From NCBI GenBank assembly GCA_030627125.1, contig DAOUSR010000010.1, positions 1 to 39,875 on the forward strand: a stretch of 39,875 nucleotides of DNA. Direction: 5' to 3'. This DNA comes from Thioploca sp. GTDB lineage: Bacteria; Pseudomonadota; Gammaproteobacteria; Beggiatoales; Beggiatoaceae. Position 1 is the stretch's first letter. Each line of letters starts with the position of its first letter. A program made the position numbers and the translations under genes. Below are positions 8,009 to 16,846 of the stretch, one piece after another. The notes under the pieces are model-generated. The model had not been told where the DNA came from and searched no databases. It worked only from the letters and a program-made list of their open reading frames with translations.

Positions 8009-9496
8009 ATGAACCCAACATTTTTTAATAGCATTAATTCAGAACAATTTATTACTGATCAATATTGGTCACAAGTAGTTACTACGTTGCATAATATTTT
8101 AAAATTGGAACGACTAATTATTTTAGAATGTAAACTTGGTCTGAACCATGCTAGTAAAATTGCAGCATTGAATTGTTCTTTGCAAGATGTAAATGAACAG
8201 TTTTATCAACAAAGTTCAATTCCAGATATAAGCAATTTTAAGTTTTTAGAACCAACTGAGAACATAGAAGAACAATTATTAATTCCATTATTTTTTAATA
8301 ACAAATTGTATGGTGTTTTGTTATTAAGTGTCAGAAATATGCCACTAAATGATGAGTTTATAAAAACAGCTAAAAATTTTACTAACCAAATAGGTGAAGC
8401 ATTATACCAGCGTCAACAATTTTTAAATAAAACTGAAATTTGTAAAATTGCTGTGAAACGGCGGTTATCTATGTTCGAAAATATCATGGATGATTCGGAA
8501 ACTGCTACTATACTATATGATGTATTTGGAATAGCTGTGCAAGTAAATCAAAGCATGAGAGCTTTAGCACAAATTTTTGAATTAAAACCACAAACTATGA
8601 CAGCGTTAGAGTTTTTAACTGCGGTAAGTAAAATTGATGTGGAAAAAGCTAAACAACGTTTTTGCGACATGTTTTTACAACAAAACAAGATCGTGCAACA
8701 GATTAAGTTATCTGGAATTGTAGAACGTTACTTTATTTTTAATATGCAAGTTTGTTTTGATAAAGATTTAAATATGCAACAAGGCATCTTATGTCAATTA
8801 GTTGATGTTACTAAGATGAAATTACAAAGCACGTTAAAAGAACAAATTGCCGAACGATTAATCTTTCAATTTCGTAATGACATGCAATCAATTTTGACTG
8901 CTAGTCAGTTATTAACTAACCCACAAACAAATGCAACAGACAAACACATTGCCACTAATATTTTACAAAATAAAATTAATAGTCATATTAAAATATTAGA
9001 TCAAGTAGAAAAACAACTTAATATTGAAATGGATGATGATCCTACAAATGTTACCACTTATCCAATTGATGCTAAGGAATCTGTTTTAGATGCTATGGAA
9101 AATGCTTCTATAGAAGCGGTAAAGCATCAGGTAAAATTGGTTGCTAATTTACCAAATTTAGTGAGTTTAATATTTGCTTCTCGAACTGAATTATATTGGA
9201 TAGTTGGTAGTATATTTGCTTTACTAATTGAGGACTCCATACCAAAAACTGATATTGTGATAAACATGGAAGAACGAGAGCATTGGGTAACTTATATCTT
9301 CAAAAATACTGGATTTGGTATTCCAAATGAGAGGTTTCAACAGTATTTACTTGTAAAGGAGTTAGAGGTTGCAGAACAATTTAATGATATTCGCAGAGCT
9401 ATAAATACAGTAAAAATTTGGGATGGAACTTTAACAGCAGAAAGTCAAGTAGGGGTTGGTATTACCTTTGAATTGCGTTTAAGGAGTTTTATTTAA
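8009..9496 (+). CDS. GAF-PAS kinase-like signalling protein lacking the phosphoacceptor His
   Basis: 495 residues, cytoplasmic, with no membrane segment. Residues about 1-135 look like a GAF domain (LLIPLFFNNKLYGVLLLSV). Residues about 150-265 look like PAS (ENIMDDSETATILYDVFGIAV onward). A helical dimerisation-type region covers about 270-335, and a GHKL ATPase-like end about 345-495, with NTGFGIPNERF as the G1-type box. In the helical region, FRNDMQSILTASQLL stands where histidine kinases have an H-box such as SHELRTPL, and no histidine is present there. The N-box is also unconvincing. It may be a pseudokinase or phosphatase-type partner of the response regulator encoded immediately downstream with zero spacing. 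Confidence 0.72.
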   Translation: MNPTFFNSINSEQFITDQYWSQVVTTLHNILKLERLIILECKLGLNHASKIAALNCSLQDVNEQFYQQSSIPDISNFKFLEPTENIEEQLLIPLFFNNKLYGVLLLSVRNMPLNDEFIKTAKNFTNQIGEALYQRQQFLNKTEICKIAVKRRLSMFENIMDDSETATILYDVFGIAVQVNQSMRALAQIFELKPQTMTALEFLTAVSKIDVEKAKQRFCDMFLQQNKIVQQIKLSGIVERYFIFNMQVCFDKDLNMQQGILCQLVDVTKMKLQSTLKEQIAERLIFQFRNDMQSILTASQLLTNPQTNATDKHIATNILQNKINSHIKILDQVEKQLNIEMDDDPTNVTTYPIDAKESVLDAMENASIEAVKHQVKLVANLPNLVSLIFASRTELYWIVGSIFALLIEDSIPKTDIVINMEEREHWVTYIFKNTGFGIPNERFQQYLLVKELEVAEQFNDIRRAINTVKIWDGTLTAESQVGVGITFELRLRSFI

Positions 9497-9850
9497 ATGA
9501 AAATATTGATGATTGATGATGACAATGAATTGCGAATATTAGTAAGCATATATATTAGAGCTGCTGGTTATGAAATGTTTCAAGCTATTAATGGACAAGA
9601 TGGTAAAGAAAAATTAAAAACCTTAATACCAGATTTGATTATTCTTGACATGATGATGCCAGTATTAGATGGTATCGGTTTTTTGCGTTGGTTACGTCAA
9701 GATGCTAAATCAAACATACCTGTATTAGCATTTACCAGTATGAATAAATCTGAAACAAATATAGAAATTATAGGGGCAACTGAAATTGCTTTTAAACCAA
9801 TTGAACTTGATGAGTTAATTAAACAAATTGATGGAATTTTAAAAGAATAA
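9497..9850 (+). CDS. Single-domain response regulator (CheY-like receiver)
   Basis: 117 residues consisting only of a receiver domain. The acidic cluster is in MIDDDNE (residues 6-12), the phosphoacceptor aspartate in LIILDMMMPVLDG (about residue 52), the switch Thr/Ser in LAFTSM, and the conserved lysine in FKPIELDEL. There is no output domain, so it probably acts by protein interaction or phosphotransfer. Its ATG directly abuts the stop of the kinase-like gene, indicating a coupled pair. About 200 bases of AT-rich sequence without a recognisable gene follow before the restriction enzyme gene. Confidence 0.9.
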   Translation: MKILMIDDDNELRILVSIYIRAAGYEMFQAINGQDGKEKLKTLIPDLIILDMMMPVLDGIGFLRWLRQDAKSNIPVLAFTSMNKSETNIEIIGATEIAFKPIELDELIKQIDGILKE

Positions 9851-10050
9851 TTATTGTAAAAATTAGTTTTGATAAATATAATTAATTTATGTAGCTATTA
9901 ATATATGCCAATATTGTTTCAATAAGCTAAGTATGTTATTCTGACTGGTTTTTATTATAATGTATCTTTAAACTATAATTATTAATATTTTAACTTGATT
10001 TATTTAAAAAATCTGGTAAAAGTTAGAGTTTGAACAATGGCATAATATTT

Positions 10051-10872
10051 ATGAATAAAAAAGCTGAGAAAGGTTCAATAACTGCTAAAGGTGGTTTCGT
10101 AAATGAACATGATATATGTAACAAATTTACAAATTGGAAAATTGATGAGGATGCTAAATCTTGGCTTGAAATAATGGGTTATAAAGTTAATAAAATTCAA
10201 AAAATTAATGCAGTTCAAATTCCACCAAAAATAAGTTTTCACAAAGCTCTGGATTTGGGAATTACGGAAGAGAAATTTAAAGAAACAATTAAATATAAAA
10301 AAGCTGATATTCAGGTTAGAGTTGAGATATTAATTGATGATATTTTATATATTGAAAATATTTCGTTAAAAAAAGCAAATAAAACAGCTGGCTTTAATCA
10401 AGTTGATAAAAGAACTGTTAATACATACCAATCCATGTGGAAATTTGATGATACGATAGCTTTATGGTTAAAAGCGTTTACTGGCGAAATATTTCTACCT
10501 GAAGTTGTAACAAATATAGAAAATTTGAAAGATAAAAAAAGGATATATTTTACAAACATGCCCAATAATATACAGATAAAAATTAAAGATTTTTTTACTG
10601 AAAATAAATTTTTAGTTTTAAGCGATATTTTGCGTGGGCGTGGCGGTTTAAGTGCAGAGTGGTTTTTAGTTACTAGAAAAAATACTAATAATACAGATTA
10701 TATTTTAAAAAATATTAACCAAGTTCTTAATTTTTATGGTAATGGTGATGTAATAATTTCTCCTAGAGGTAGTTTGAAAATTGGTAGAGTAACTATGCAA
10801 AGAAAAGGAGGCACGCCTGATCCAACAAGTTTACAATTTAAAATAAATCCATTAAGTTTATTTGCTATCTAA
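10051..10872 (+). CDS. Type II restriction endonuclease (HinP1I/MspI-like)
   Basis: Restriction partner of the adjacent cytosine methyltransferase. The ATG at 10051 gives 273 residues; a TTG at 10030 would add seven and cannot be excluded. The central ADIQVRVEILIDD...ENISLKKANKTAGFNQVDKR looks like a PD-(D/E)XK variant, with the Asp in ADIQ and the Ser-x-Lys in SLKK replacing Glu-x-Lys; HinP1I and MspI also carry non-Glu variants at that site. The C-terminal VTMQRKGGTPDPTSLQFKINPLSLF resembles, from memory, the tail of that enzyme group. The recognition site cannot be read from sequence alone. The gene ends 4 bases before the methyltransferase ATG. Confidence 0.8.
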   Translation: MNKKAEKGSITAKGGFVNEHDICNKFTNWKIDEDAKSWLEIMGYKVNKIQKINAVQIPPKISFHKALDLGITEEKFKETIKYKKADIQVRVEILIDDILYIENISLKKANKTAGFNQVDKRTVNTYQSMWKFDDTIALWLKAFTGEIFLPEVVTNIENLKDKKRIYFTNMPNNIQIKIKDFFTENKFLVLSDILRGRGGLSAEWFLVTRKNTNNTDYILKNINQVLNFYGNGDVIISPRGSLKIGRVTMQRKGGTPDPTSLQFKINPLSLFAI

Positions 10873-10876
10873 ACTA

Positions 10877-11875
10877 ATGGAACATTTTGATGATTCTTAT
10901 AGGAATAAATTAAAACCATTTAAATTTATTGATTTATTTGCTGGCATTGGTGGTTTTCACCAAGCATTAAGTTCATTTGGGGCAGAATGTGTTTTTGCGT
11001 CTGAATGGGACAAAAACTGTCAAGATGTTTATTTCAATAATTATGGTATAAAACCAGTAGGAGATATTACTAAAGTACCTGAAGAAATAATTCCTTTACA
11101 TGATATTTTATGTGCAGGTTTTCCTTGTCAGGCATTTAGTATTTCTGGTAAGCAGTTGGGATTTAATGACACTAGAGGAACTCTCTTTTTTGATATAGTT
11201 AGAATTATAAAACAGCATAAGCCTAAAATTTTGCTATTGGAAAATGTAAAGAATTTTGCAAAACATGATGATGGAAAAACTCTCAAAGTTGTTAAAAAAA
11301 CTCTATATGATTTAGGTTATATTATTTTTCATAAAATACTAAATGCTTCTAATTTTGGTATACCACAAAAAAGAGAAAGAATATATATACTTGGATTTAG
11401 AGATGATTTAAATATAAATAATTTTATTTTTCCAACTGGTAATGGAAAAACAACAAAACTTATTGATTTTTGTACAGATACTGATGAATCATATGTTATA
11501 AAACGTGACGATATATTTATCCAGAATAATTTGCAATTTGATACTGATATGTTTGGAAATTTTCCACAAAAACCTATTAAAATTGGAATAGTGAATAAAG
11601 GTGGACAAGGAGAAAGAATATATCATGAATCTGGTCATGCAATAACTCTATCAGCTTACGGAGGTGGAGTTGGAGCTAAAACTGGGTTATATTTAATAAA
11701 TGGAAAAATTAGAAAGCTTACTCCTAGAGAATGTGCAAGAATTACTGGATTTCCTGATGAATTTAAACTTCATAACAACAAGAATGTTTCATACCAGCAA
11801 TTTGGTAATAGTGTAGTTATTAACGTGCTACAAAATATTTTAAAAAAAATAATTGATCAATATGAATTGAGATAA
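10877..11875 (+). CDS. DNA (cytosine-5) methyltransferase of a type II R-M system
   Basis: Protects host DNA by methylating cytosine C5 at the site cut by the upstream endonuclease. All core motifs are in order: motif I FIDLFAGIGGFHQAL near residue 17, motif IV GFPCQAFSISG with the catalytic Cys near residue 84, motif VI LLLENVKNF, motif VIII QKRERIYILGFR, motif IX LTPRECARITGFPDEF and motif X QFGNSVVINV. The target recognition region between VIII and IX is short, as in mono-specific enzymes. The ATG at 10877 is preferred over the TTG at 10862, which lies inside the endonuclease gene. The length of 332 residues is typical. The pair sits alone between a signalling operon and glyA, consistent with acquisition as a unit. 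Confidence 0.95.
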   Translation: MEHFDDSYRNKLKPFKFIDLFAGIGGFHQALSSFGAECVFASEWDKNCQDVYFNNYGIKPVGDITKVPEEIIPLHDILCAGFPCQAFSISGKQLGFNDTRGTLFFDIVRIIKQHKPKILLLENVKNFAKHDDGKTLKVVKKTLYDLGYIIFHKILNASNFGIPQKRERIYILGFRDDLNINNFIFPTGNGKTTKLIDFCTDTDESYVIKRDDIFIQNNLQFDTDMFGNFPQKPIKIGIVNKGGQGERIYHESGHAITLSAYGGGVGAKTGLYLINGKIRKLTPRECARITGFPDEFKLHNNKNVSYQQFGNSVVINVLQNILKKIIDQYELR

Positions 11876-11949
11876 AATCCATTGCTGGAAAATATTTTAC
11901 AAATCAACAATTTGACACAGAGCTTATTCTTTCATTACAAAGGTAATTT

Positions 11950-13203
11950 ATGTTTTCAAACCAATTAAATATTGCAGATTTTGATGCTGAACTATGGCAG
12001 GCGATGCAAAATGAAGTAACTCGTCAAGAAGAACATTTAGAGTTAATTGCTTCAGAAAACTATGCAAGTCCTCGAGTATTACAAGCTCAAGGTTCAGTAT
12101 TGACTAACAAATATGCCGAAGGCTATCCATATAAACGCTATTATGGTGGTTGTGAATATGTTGATATTGCTGAACAATTAGCAATAGACCGAGCTAAACA
12201 GCTATTTAATGCTAATTATGCCAATGTTCAACCACACTCTGGTTCTCAAGCTAATACAGCCGTTTACATGGCTTTGCTAGAACCTGGCGACACTATATTA
12301 GGTATGAAACTATCTGATGGTGGCCATTTAACTCATGGTTCCAAAGTGAATTTTTCTGGTAAAATATATAATGCAATTCAATATGGTTTAGTTCCAGAAA
12401 CTGGTGAAATTGATTATGAACAAGTTGAAGCTTTAGCATTAGAACATAAACCAAAAATGATTATGAGTGGCTTCAGTGCCTATTCACGGGTAGTTGATTG
12501 GCAAAGATTGCGGGATATAGCGGATAAAGTTAATGCTTATTTGGTAGCTGATATAGCTCATGTCGCTGGTTTAGTTGTAGTTGGTTTATACCCTAGTCCA
12601 GTGTCTATTGCTGATGTGGTTACTACAACAACTCATAAAACTTTGCGTGGCCCAAGGGGCGGTTTAATTCTTGCTAGAAATAATCCCGAAATTGAGAAAA
12701 AACTTAATTCAGTAGTCTTTCCCGGTATTCAAGGTGGGCCTTTGATGCACGTGATTGCTGCTAAAGCAGTGGCTTTCAAAGAAGCTTTACAACCAGAATT
12801 TAAAACTTACCAAACTCAAGTGATCGCAAATGCTAGGGCTATGGTAGTGGTAATGTTAGAACGTGGTTATAAAGTTGTATCTAATGGCACGGATAATCAT
12901 CTGTTTTTGTTAGATTTAATTGATAAAGATATTACTGGAAAAGCCGCTGATGCTGCGTTGGGGCAAGCTAATATTACGGTTAATAAAAATACTGTTCCTA
13001 ATGACCCACGTTCACCATTTGTAACTAGTGGTCTGCGAATCGGCACTCCAGCTATTACGACCCGAGGTTTTGGGATTGCAGAAGTGCGTCAAGTTGCTGG
13101 TTGGATCTGTGACATCATTGACGATGTGGAAAATACCGATTTACAAGCATCTGTTAAAATTAAAGTACTAGAACTATGTTCTCGTTTTCCAGTTTATAGT
13201 TAA
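11950..13203 (+). CDS. glyA: Serine hydroxymethyltransferase
   Basis: PLP enzyme that interconverts serine and glycine with tetrahydrofolate, the main source of one-carbon units. The 417 residues match the bacterial norm. Landmarks are [48 protein letters not shown], and the PLP-lysine motif in [17 protein letters not shown] (lysine near residue 232). The late motif is [30 protein letters not shown] precedes the ATG. ribD starts 4 bases after the stop, so glyA and ribD are probably cotranscribed. Many gammaproteobacteria have nrdR between them; it is absent here. Confidence 0.97.
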   Translation: MFSNQLNIADFDAELWQAMQNEVTRQEEHLELIASENYASPRVLQAQGSVLTNKYAEGYPYKRYYGGCEYVDIAEQLAIDRAKQLFNANYANVQPHSGSQANTAVYMALLEPGDTILGMKLSDGGHLTHGSKVNFSGKIYNAIQYGLVPETGEIDYEQVEALALEHKPKMIMSGFSAYSRVVDWQRLRDIADKVNAYLVADIAHVAGLVVVGLYPSPVSIADVVTTTTHKTLRGPRGGLILARNNPEIEKKLNSVVFPGIQGGPLMHVIAAKAVAFKEALQPEFKTYQTQVIANARAMVVVMLERGYKVVSNGTDNHLFLLDLIDKDITGKAADAALGQANITVNKNTVPNDPRSPFVTSGLRIGTPAITTRGFGIAEVRQVAGWICDIIDDVENTDLQASVKIKVLELCSRFPVYS

Positions 13204-13207
13204 ACGT

Positions 13208-14368
13208 ATGACAAATATTATAGAAAATTCTTCTCTAGCAAAATCTTCAATAGAGAATGACCAATATTACATGGCTCGTGCCTTGCGACTAGCAAAAAAA
13301 GGTTTATGGACTACTGATCCTAATCCTCGAGTTGGTTGTATTATTGTGCTTGATGGTAATATAGTTGGTGAAGGATGGCATCAAGAAGCTGGTGAATCTC
13401 ATGCCGAAATCAATGCTTTAAATCAAGCTAAAGAGAAAGCTAAAGGTGCTACTTGTTATGTAACCTTAGAACCTTGTTGTCATCATGGCCGTACTCCACC
13501 ATGTACTGATGCTTTGATTAAATTTGGAATAGCTAGAGTAGTTGTAGCAATGACTGATCCAAATCCACTCGTATCTAGCAAAGGGATTGAACAGTTATTA
13601 AAAGCAGGTATCATTGTAAATACAGGAATCTTAACCAAAGATGCTGAACAATTAAATCCTGGTTTTCTAACTAGAATGCGATATAATAGACCTTATATTC
13701 GTTGTAAATTAGGCATGAGTTTGGACGGACGGACTGCAATGGCTTCCACTGAAAGTCAATGGATTACTTCCCAAGATGCTCGGCGTGAGGTTCAATGTTT
13801 ACGAGCCAGAAGTTCGGCAATTATGACTGGATCTGGTACGGTATTGGCCGATAACCCAAGACTTACTGTTAGGGAAGAAGAATTGCATTATCAGTTACAA
13901 TCTGAGATTAAAGTCAAGCAGCCTCTGCGAGTGGTGATTGATACTCATTTAAGTATGCAACCTGATGCTATTATGTTGGGTCTTACCGGTCAGACCATAA
14001 TTTTTACTGCCTCTAAAAGTGAATCAGTTAAATCAATCTTAGAAAAAACTGGAGCTCATGTTATTAATTTGGCAGAACGAGGTATGGTTGATTTACCAGC
14101 TGCTTGTCAATTGTTGGCTGAACAATATGAAGTAAATGAATTACAAATAGAAGCTGGAGCAACTTTAAGTGGTGCAATGTTACGAGCTGGATTAGTTGAT
14201 GAATTAATAATTTATATGGCCCCTATGTTAATGGGTAATAAAGCCAGAGGTTTATTTAATTTACCCGAAATCGAACATTTAAATCAGCATATTCCGCTTA
14301 ATATTGCAGATATACGTGCAGTGGGACGAGATTGGCGAATTACAGCCTATCCTATTAATAATGCTTAA
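13208..14368 (+). CDS. ribD: Riboflavin biosynthesis deaminase/reductase RibD
   Basis: Bifunctional enzyme performing the second and third steps of riboflavin synthesis: deamination of the pyrimidine ring, then NADPH-dependent reduction of the ribosyl side chain. The 386 residues carry an N-terminal deaminase domain (MARALRLAKKGLWTTDPNPRVGC, zinc-binding HAEINAL and PCCHHGRTPPC) and a C-terminal reductase domain (RPYIRCKLGMSLDGRTAM, then DNPRLTVR). A 20-residue polar N-terminal extension precedes the deaminase. Its stop codon (14366-14368) lies within the first bases of a palindrome-ended element that separates it from ribE. Confidence 0.97.
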   Translation: MTNIIENSSLAKSSIENDQYYMARALRLAKKGLWTTDPNPRVGCIIVLDGNIVGEGWHQEAGESHAEINALNQAKEKAKGATCYVTLEPCCHHGRTPPCTDALIKFGIARVVVAMTDPNPLVSSKGIEQLLKAGIIVNTGILTKDAEQLNPGFLTRMRYNRPYIRCKLGMSLDGRTAMASTESQWITSQDARREVQCLRARSSAIMTGSGTVLADNPRLTVREEELHYQLQSEIKVKQPLRVVIDTHLSMQPDAIMLGLTGQTIIFTASKSESVKSILEKTGAHVINLAERGMVDLPAACQLLAEQYEVNELQIEAGATLSGAMLRAGLVDELIIYMAPMLMGNKARGLFNLPEIEHLNQHIPLNIADIRAVGRDWRITAYPINNA

Positions 14369-14580
14369 TTCTTAATTATGAACTAAAATTATTAAGGATT
14401 CGGTGTTTTATACTTTACATAATGCTAATTTATTTAAAAATGTTGATTTGTATGGGTAATTTTTCGTGGTTACCTATAATTGTAGGGGTAAACCCTTGTG
14501 GTTACCCTAACCATTAAATTAAGGGTAATCTCTTGACCCAATACATATTTAAAAAATTAAGCATTCATAATTAAGAATTA
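14366..14580. mobile_element. Palindrome-ended dispersed element between ribD and ribE
   Basis: TAATTCTTAATTATGAA at 14366-14382 recurs as a perfect 17-bp inverted copy at 14564-14580, bracketing a 215-bp unit. The left copy supplies the ribD stop and the right copy ends 4 bases before the ribE ATG. The interior contains GTAGGGGTAAACCCTTGTGG followed by TTACCCTAACC (from 14482), which recurs in the lolD-VWA gap near 31790. No reading frame of note is present. The layout suggests a non-autonomous element or a repeat of the REP/BIME kind. Similar motifs sit at several other gene ends in this window. Confidence 0.6.
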
Positions 14581-14584
14581 AAAA

Positions 14585-15229
14585 ATGTTTACTGGTATTA
14601 TTCAAGCCGTAGGTAAAATATCTCAAAGACAAACTACTGGCACTGATGCTCGTTTATATGTCCAAGCCAATCAACTAGATTGGCATAATGTTCAGTTGGG
14701 CGATAGCATCTCTGTCAATGGTGTCTGTTTAACCGCAGTAATATTGCCCGGAGATGGTTTTTGGGCTGATGTTTCCAATGAAACTTTATTACATACTACT
14801 TTAGGCAAATTAACAATTGGTAGCACGGTTAATTTAGAAAAAGCTCTAACTCCTCAAATGCATTTAGGTGGGCATATTGTTAGTGGCCATGTCGATGGAG
14901 TGGGGACAATTACTCAGTGTTATGAAGAAGGCCGTTCAATTCGATTAAATATAAAAGCTCCAAGTACATTAGCCAAATATATAGCTCCCAAAGGTTCAAT
15001 TTGTATCGATGGTATTAGTTTAACAGTCAATACTGTGCAAAATGCTGAGTTTAGTGTAAATGTCGTACCACATACTCAAGAGCGTACTACTTTAGCAGAG
15101 ATAAAAATTGCTCAACAAGTGAATTTAGAAGTTGATATTATCGCTCGTTATTTGGAAAGGTTATTGCTTTACAGACAAACGGATGAACCAATTAATAAGG
15201 ACTTTCTACAACAACATGGTTTCGCATAA
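14585..15229 (+). CDS. ribE: Riboflavin synthase alpha subunit
   Basis: Dismutates two 6,7-dimethyl-8-ribityllumazine molecules into riboflavin and the pyrimidine precursor. The 214 residues contain the two internally homologous lumazine-binding repeats: MFTGIIQAVGKISQ...SVNGVCLTAV, then GGHIVSGHVDGVGTI...CIDGISLTVN. The length and both signature repeats are normal for the family. It belongs functionally with ribD, but 216 bases of repeat sequence intervene, so it may have its own promoter or rely on read-through. No FMN riboswitch-like structure was recognised upstream. Confidence 0.97.
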   Translation: MFTGIIQAVGKISQRQTTGTDARLYVQANQLDWHNVQLGDSISVNGVCLTAVILPGDGFWADVSNETLLHTTLGKLTIGSTVNLEKALTPQMHLGGHIVSGHVDGVGTITQCYEEGRSIRLNIKAPSTLAKYIAPKGSICIDGISLTVNTVQNAEFSVNVVPHTQERTTLAEIKIAQQVNLEVDIIARYLERLLLYRQTDEPINKDFLQQHGFA

Positions 15230-15256
15230 TGGACATTTATTGCGAGGAATTTTATC

Positions 15257-16588
15257 TTGACATCGGCTACTGATGAAAAAATTTCTCTAACTCTACTTAA
15301 ACGACTAGCTATTAGAGGTTCTATCTGGATAATTCTAGGTTTTGGAATTTCGCAAATTATGCGTTTTGGTGGCAACATCGTATTAACCAGATGGTTATCC
15401 CCAGAAGAATTTGGTATTATTGGCATTGTGACTGCTGTGTTAATAGGGTTAGAGATGTTTTCAGATGTTGGTTTGCGGCCCAATATTATTCAAAGCCGAC
15501 GGGGTGAAGAACCAGAATTTATACGTACAGCTTGGACAATTCAGATAATTCGTGGCATTATTCTAGCACTAGCAGCAATAGCATTTGCTTGGCCATTGGC
15601 TTCTATTAATAATGAACCACTGTTAACTATTGTAATTCCAGTTGCTGGTTTGACAGCCATCATATCTGGTTTTAACTCAACTTGGTTATTAGTGTATTCC
15701 CGTCGTATGATATTGGGTAAGCTAGTTATTCTTGACTTGGCAGCCCATTTTTGCAGTTTAATTACGATGATGCTATGGGCTTGGTATTATCCTTCTGTAT
15801 GGGCATTAGTTGCTGGTATCTTTGCCAATCGTTTACTTAAAGTTATTGTTAGTCACACGCTATTGGCTGGCACCAGCATGAAAATTGAGTGGGAACCACA
15901 ATCAGCTAATGAACTGATTCGATTTGGGCGTTGGATATTTATTAGTACTGCTTTGGGATTTATGGTGGCTCGGTTAGATATTTTTGTGTTTGGTAGTATT
16001 GCCGGAATGAGTATGTTAGGGATTTATTTACTAGCTAAAAATTTATCATGTCTTACTGTGGAACCGTTGATAAAATTAGCTTCAACCATCTTATTACCGA
16101 TGTATTCTCGCATAATTGAACAAGACCCAGACGTTCTTCGCAGTCAAACTTTTAAAAGCCGATCTATGTTATTGTTACTATTTTTACCACCATTATGGGC
16201 AGTGGTATTATGGGGTGACCAATTAATAGGGATATTGTATGACGATCGCTATCAAGATGCCGGCTGGATGTTGAAAATTTTAGCCACTGGTATGATTTCC
16301 GCTTCTATTATTAGCACTATAACCCCTGTGCTTTTAGCAGTGGGAGATTCTTTTAGAAATTTAATTAACACAACCAATCGTTTTATTTTACAAATATTAG
16401 GAATGGTAATTGGTAGTTATTATGCTGGTACTACTGGATTTATGATTGGAATTTCTGCTGCGGAATTTTTATGTTATCCCCTACTAGTTTATCTTATTCG
16501 TCCTTATCAAGTATGGTTGCCTTTGTTGGATGGATTAGCTTTTGGATGTTCTTTTATCGTAATTTGGATAGCTTTTGGAATAACTTAA
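15257..16588 (+). CDS. Wzx-like oligosaccharide/lipopolysaccharide flippase family protein
   Basis: Polytopic inner-membrane protein of 443 residues with about a dozen hydrophobic segments, of the MVF/MATE-related polysaccharide exporter family. The typical N-terminus is KRLAIRGSIWIILGFGISQIMRFGGNIVLTRWLSPEEFGIIGIV, followed by a DVGLRPNIIQ loop. Such proteins move lipid-linked sugar units across the inner membrane. The start is a TTG at 15257, supported by GAGGA at a spacing of 8-9 bases; no suitable ATG lies in the first part. No glycosyltransferase cluster surrounds it here, so the substrate is unknown. Its stop is followed after one base by nothing but a dispersed repeat starting TAATTCTTGATTAA. 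Confidence 0.85.
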   Translation: MTSATDEKISLTLLKRLAIRGSIWIILGFGISQIMRFGGNIVLTRWLSPEEFGIIGIVTAVLIGLEMFSDVGLRPNIIQSRRGEEPEFIRTAWTIQIIRGIILALAAIAFAWPLASINNEPLLTIVIPVAGLTAIISGFNSTWLLVYSRRMILGKLVILDLAAHFCSLITMMLWAWYYPSVWALVAGIFANRLLKVIVSHTLLAGTSMKIEWEPQSANELIRFGRWIFISTALGFMVARLDIFVFGSIAGMSMLGIYLLAKNLSCLTVEPLIKLASTILLPMYSRIIEQDPDVLRSQTFKSRSMLLLLFLPPLWAVVLWGDQLIGILYDDRYQDAGWMLKILATGMISASIISTITPVLLAVGDSFRNLINTTNRFILQILGMVIGSYYAGTTGFMIGISAAEFLCYPLLVYLIRPYQVWLPLLDGLAFGCSFIVIWIAFGIT

Positions 16589-16671
16589 TAATTCTTGATT
16601 AACTTCAATATAAATATCAGTCATTTAATTCGTATCAACATATTCTATTCAATTGGGAAATGCTGTAATGC
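16589..16671. repeat. Dispersed repeat, copy A
   Basis: About 83 bases starting TAATTCTTGATTAA directly after the flippase stop and containing CAATATAAATATCAG and GGGAAATGCTGTAAT. It aligns with 30981-31073 (copy B, downstream of ubiV) over most of its length. The rest of the gap up to 16846 is AT-rich and carries a 61-codon minus-strand frame (16645-16830) ending YGRQRGGGTKWDSWKKARAL plus QHFPIE. That tail looks protein-like, but no start signal or family was recognised. I treat it as a probable decayed or repeat-borne fragment. Confidence 0.5.
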
Positions 16672-16846
16672 TCTGGCTTTCTTCCAACTATCCCACTTAG
16701 TTCCTCCTCCTCTCTGTCTTCCATAATTGATTTTATAATCTATTGTTTGTATTATGCTATAGCAATATTTTAAATTTTTATAAAAAATATTCTTAAAAAG
16801 AATTTTAAATTCAACCAAAATAACTATCAATAAATTACCTTATATA

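Noticed and set aside
16645-16830. A genuine 61-residue minus-strand gene
   Set aside because: Although the tail is protein-like, there is no start signal and its 3' end runs into the dispersed repeat; it is kept only as a note in the repeat entry.
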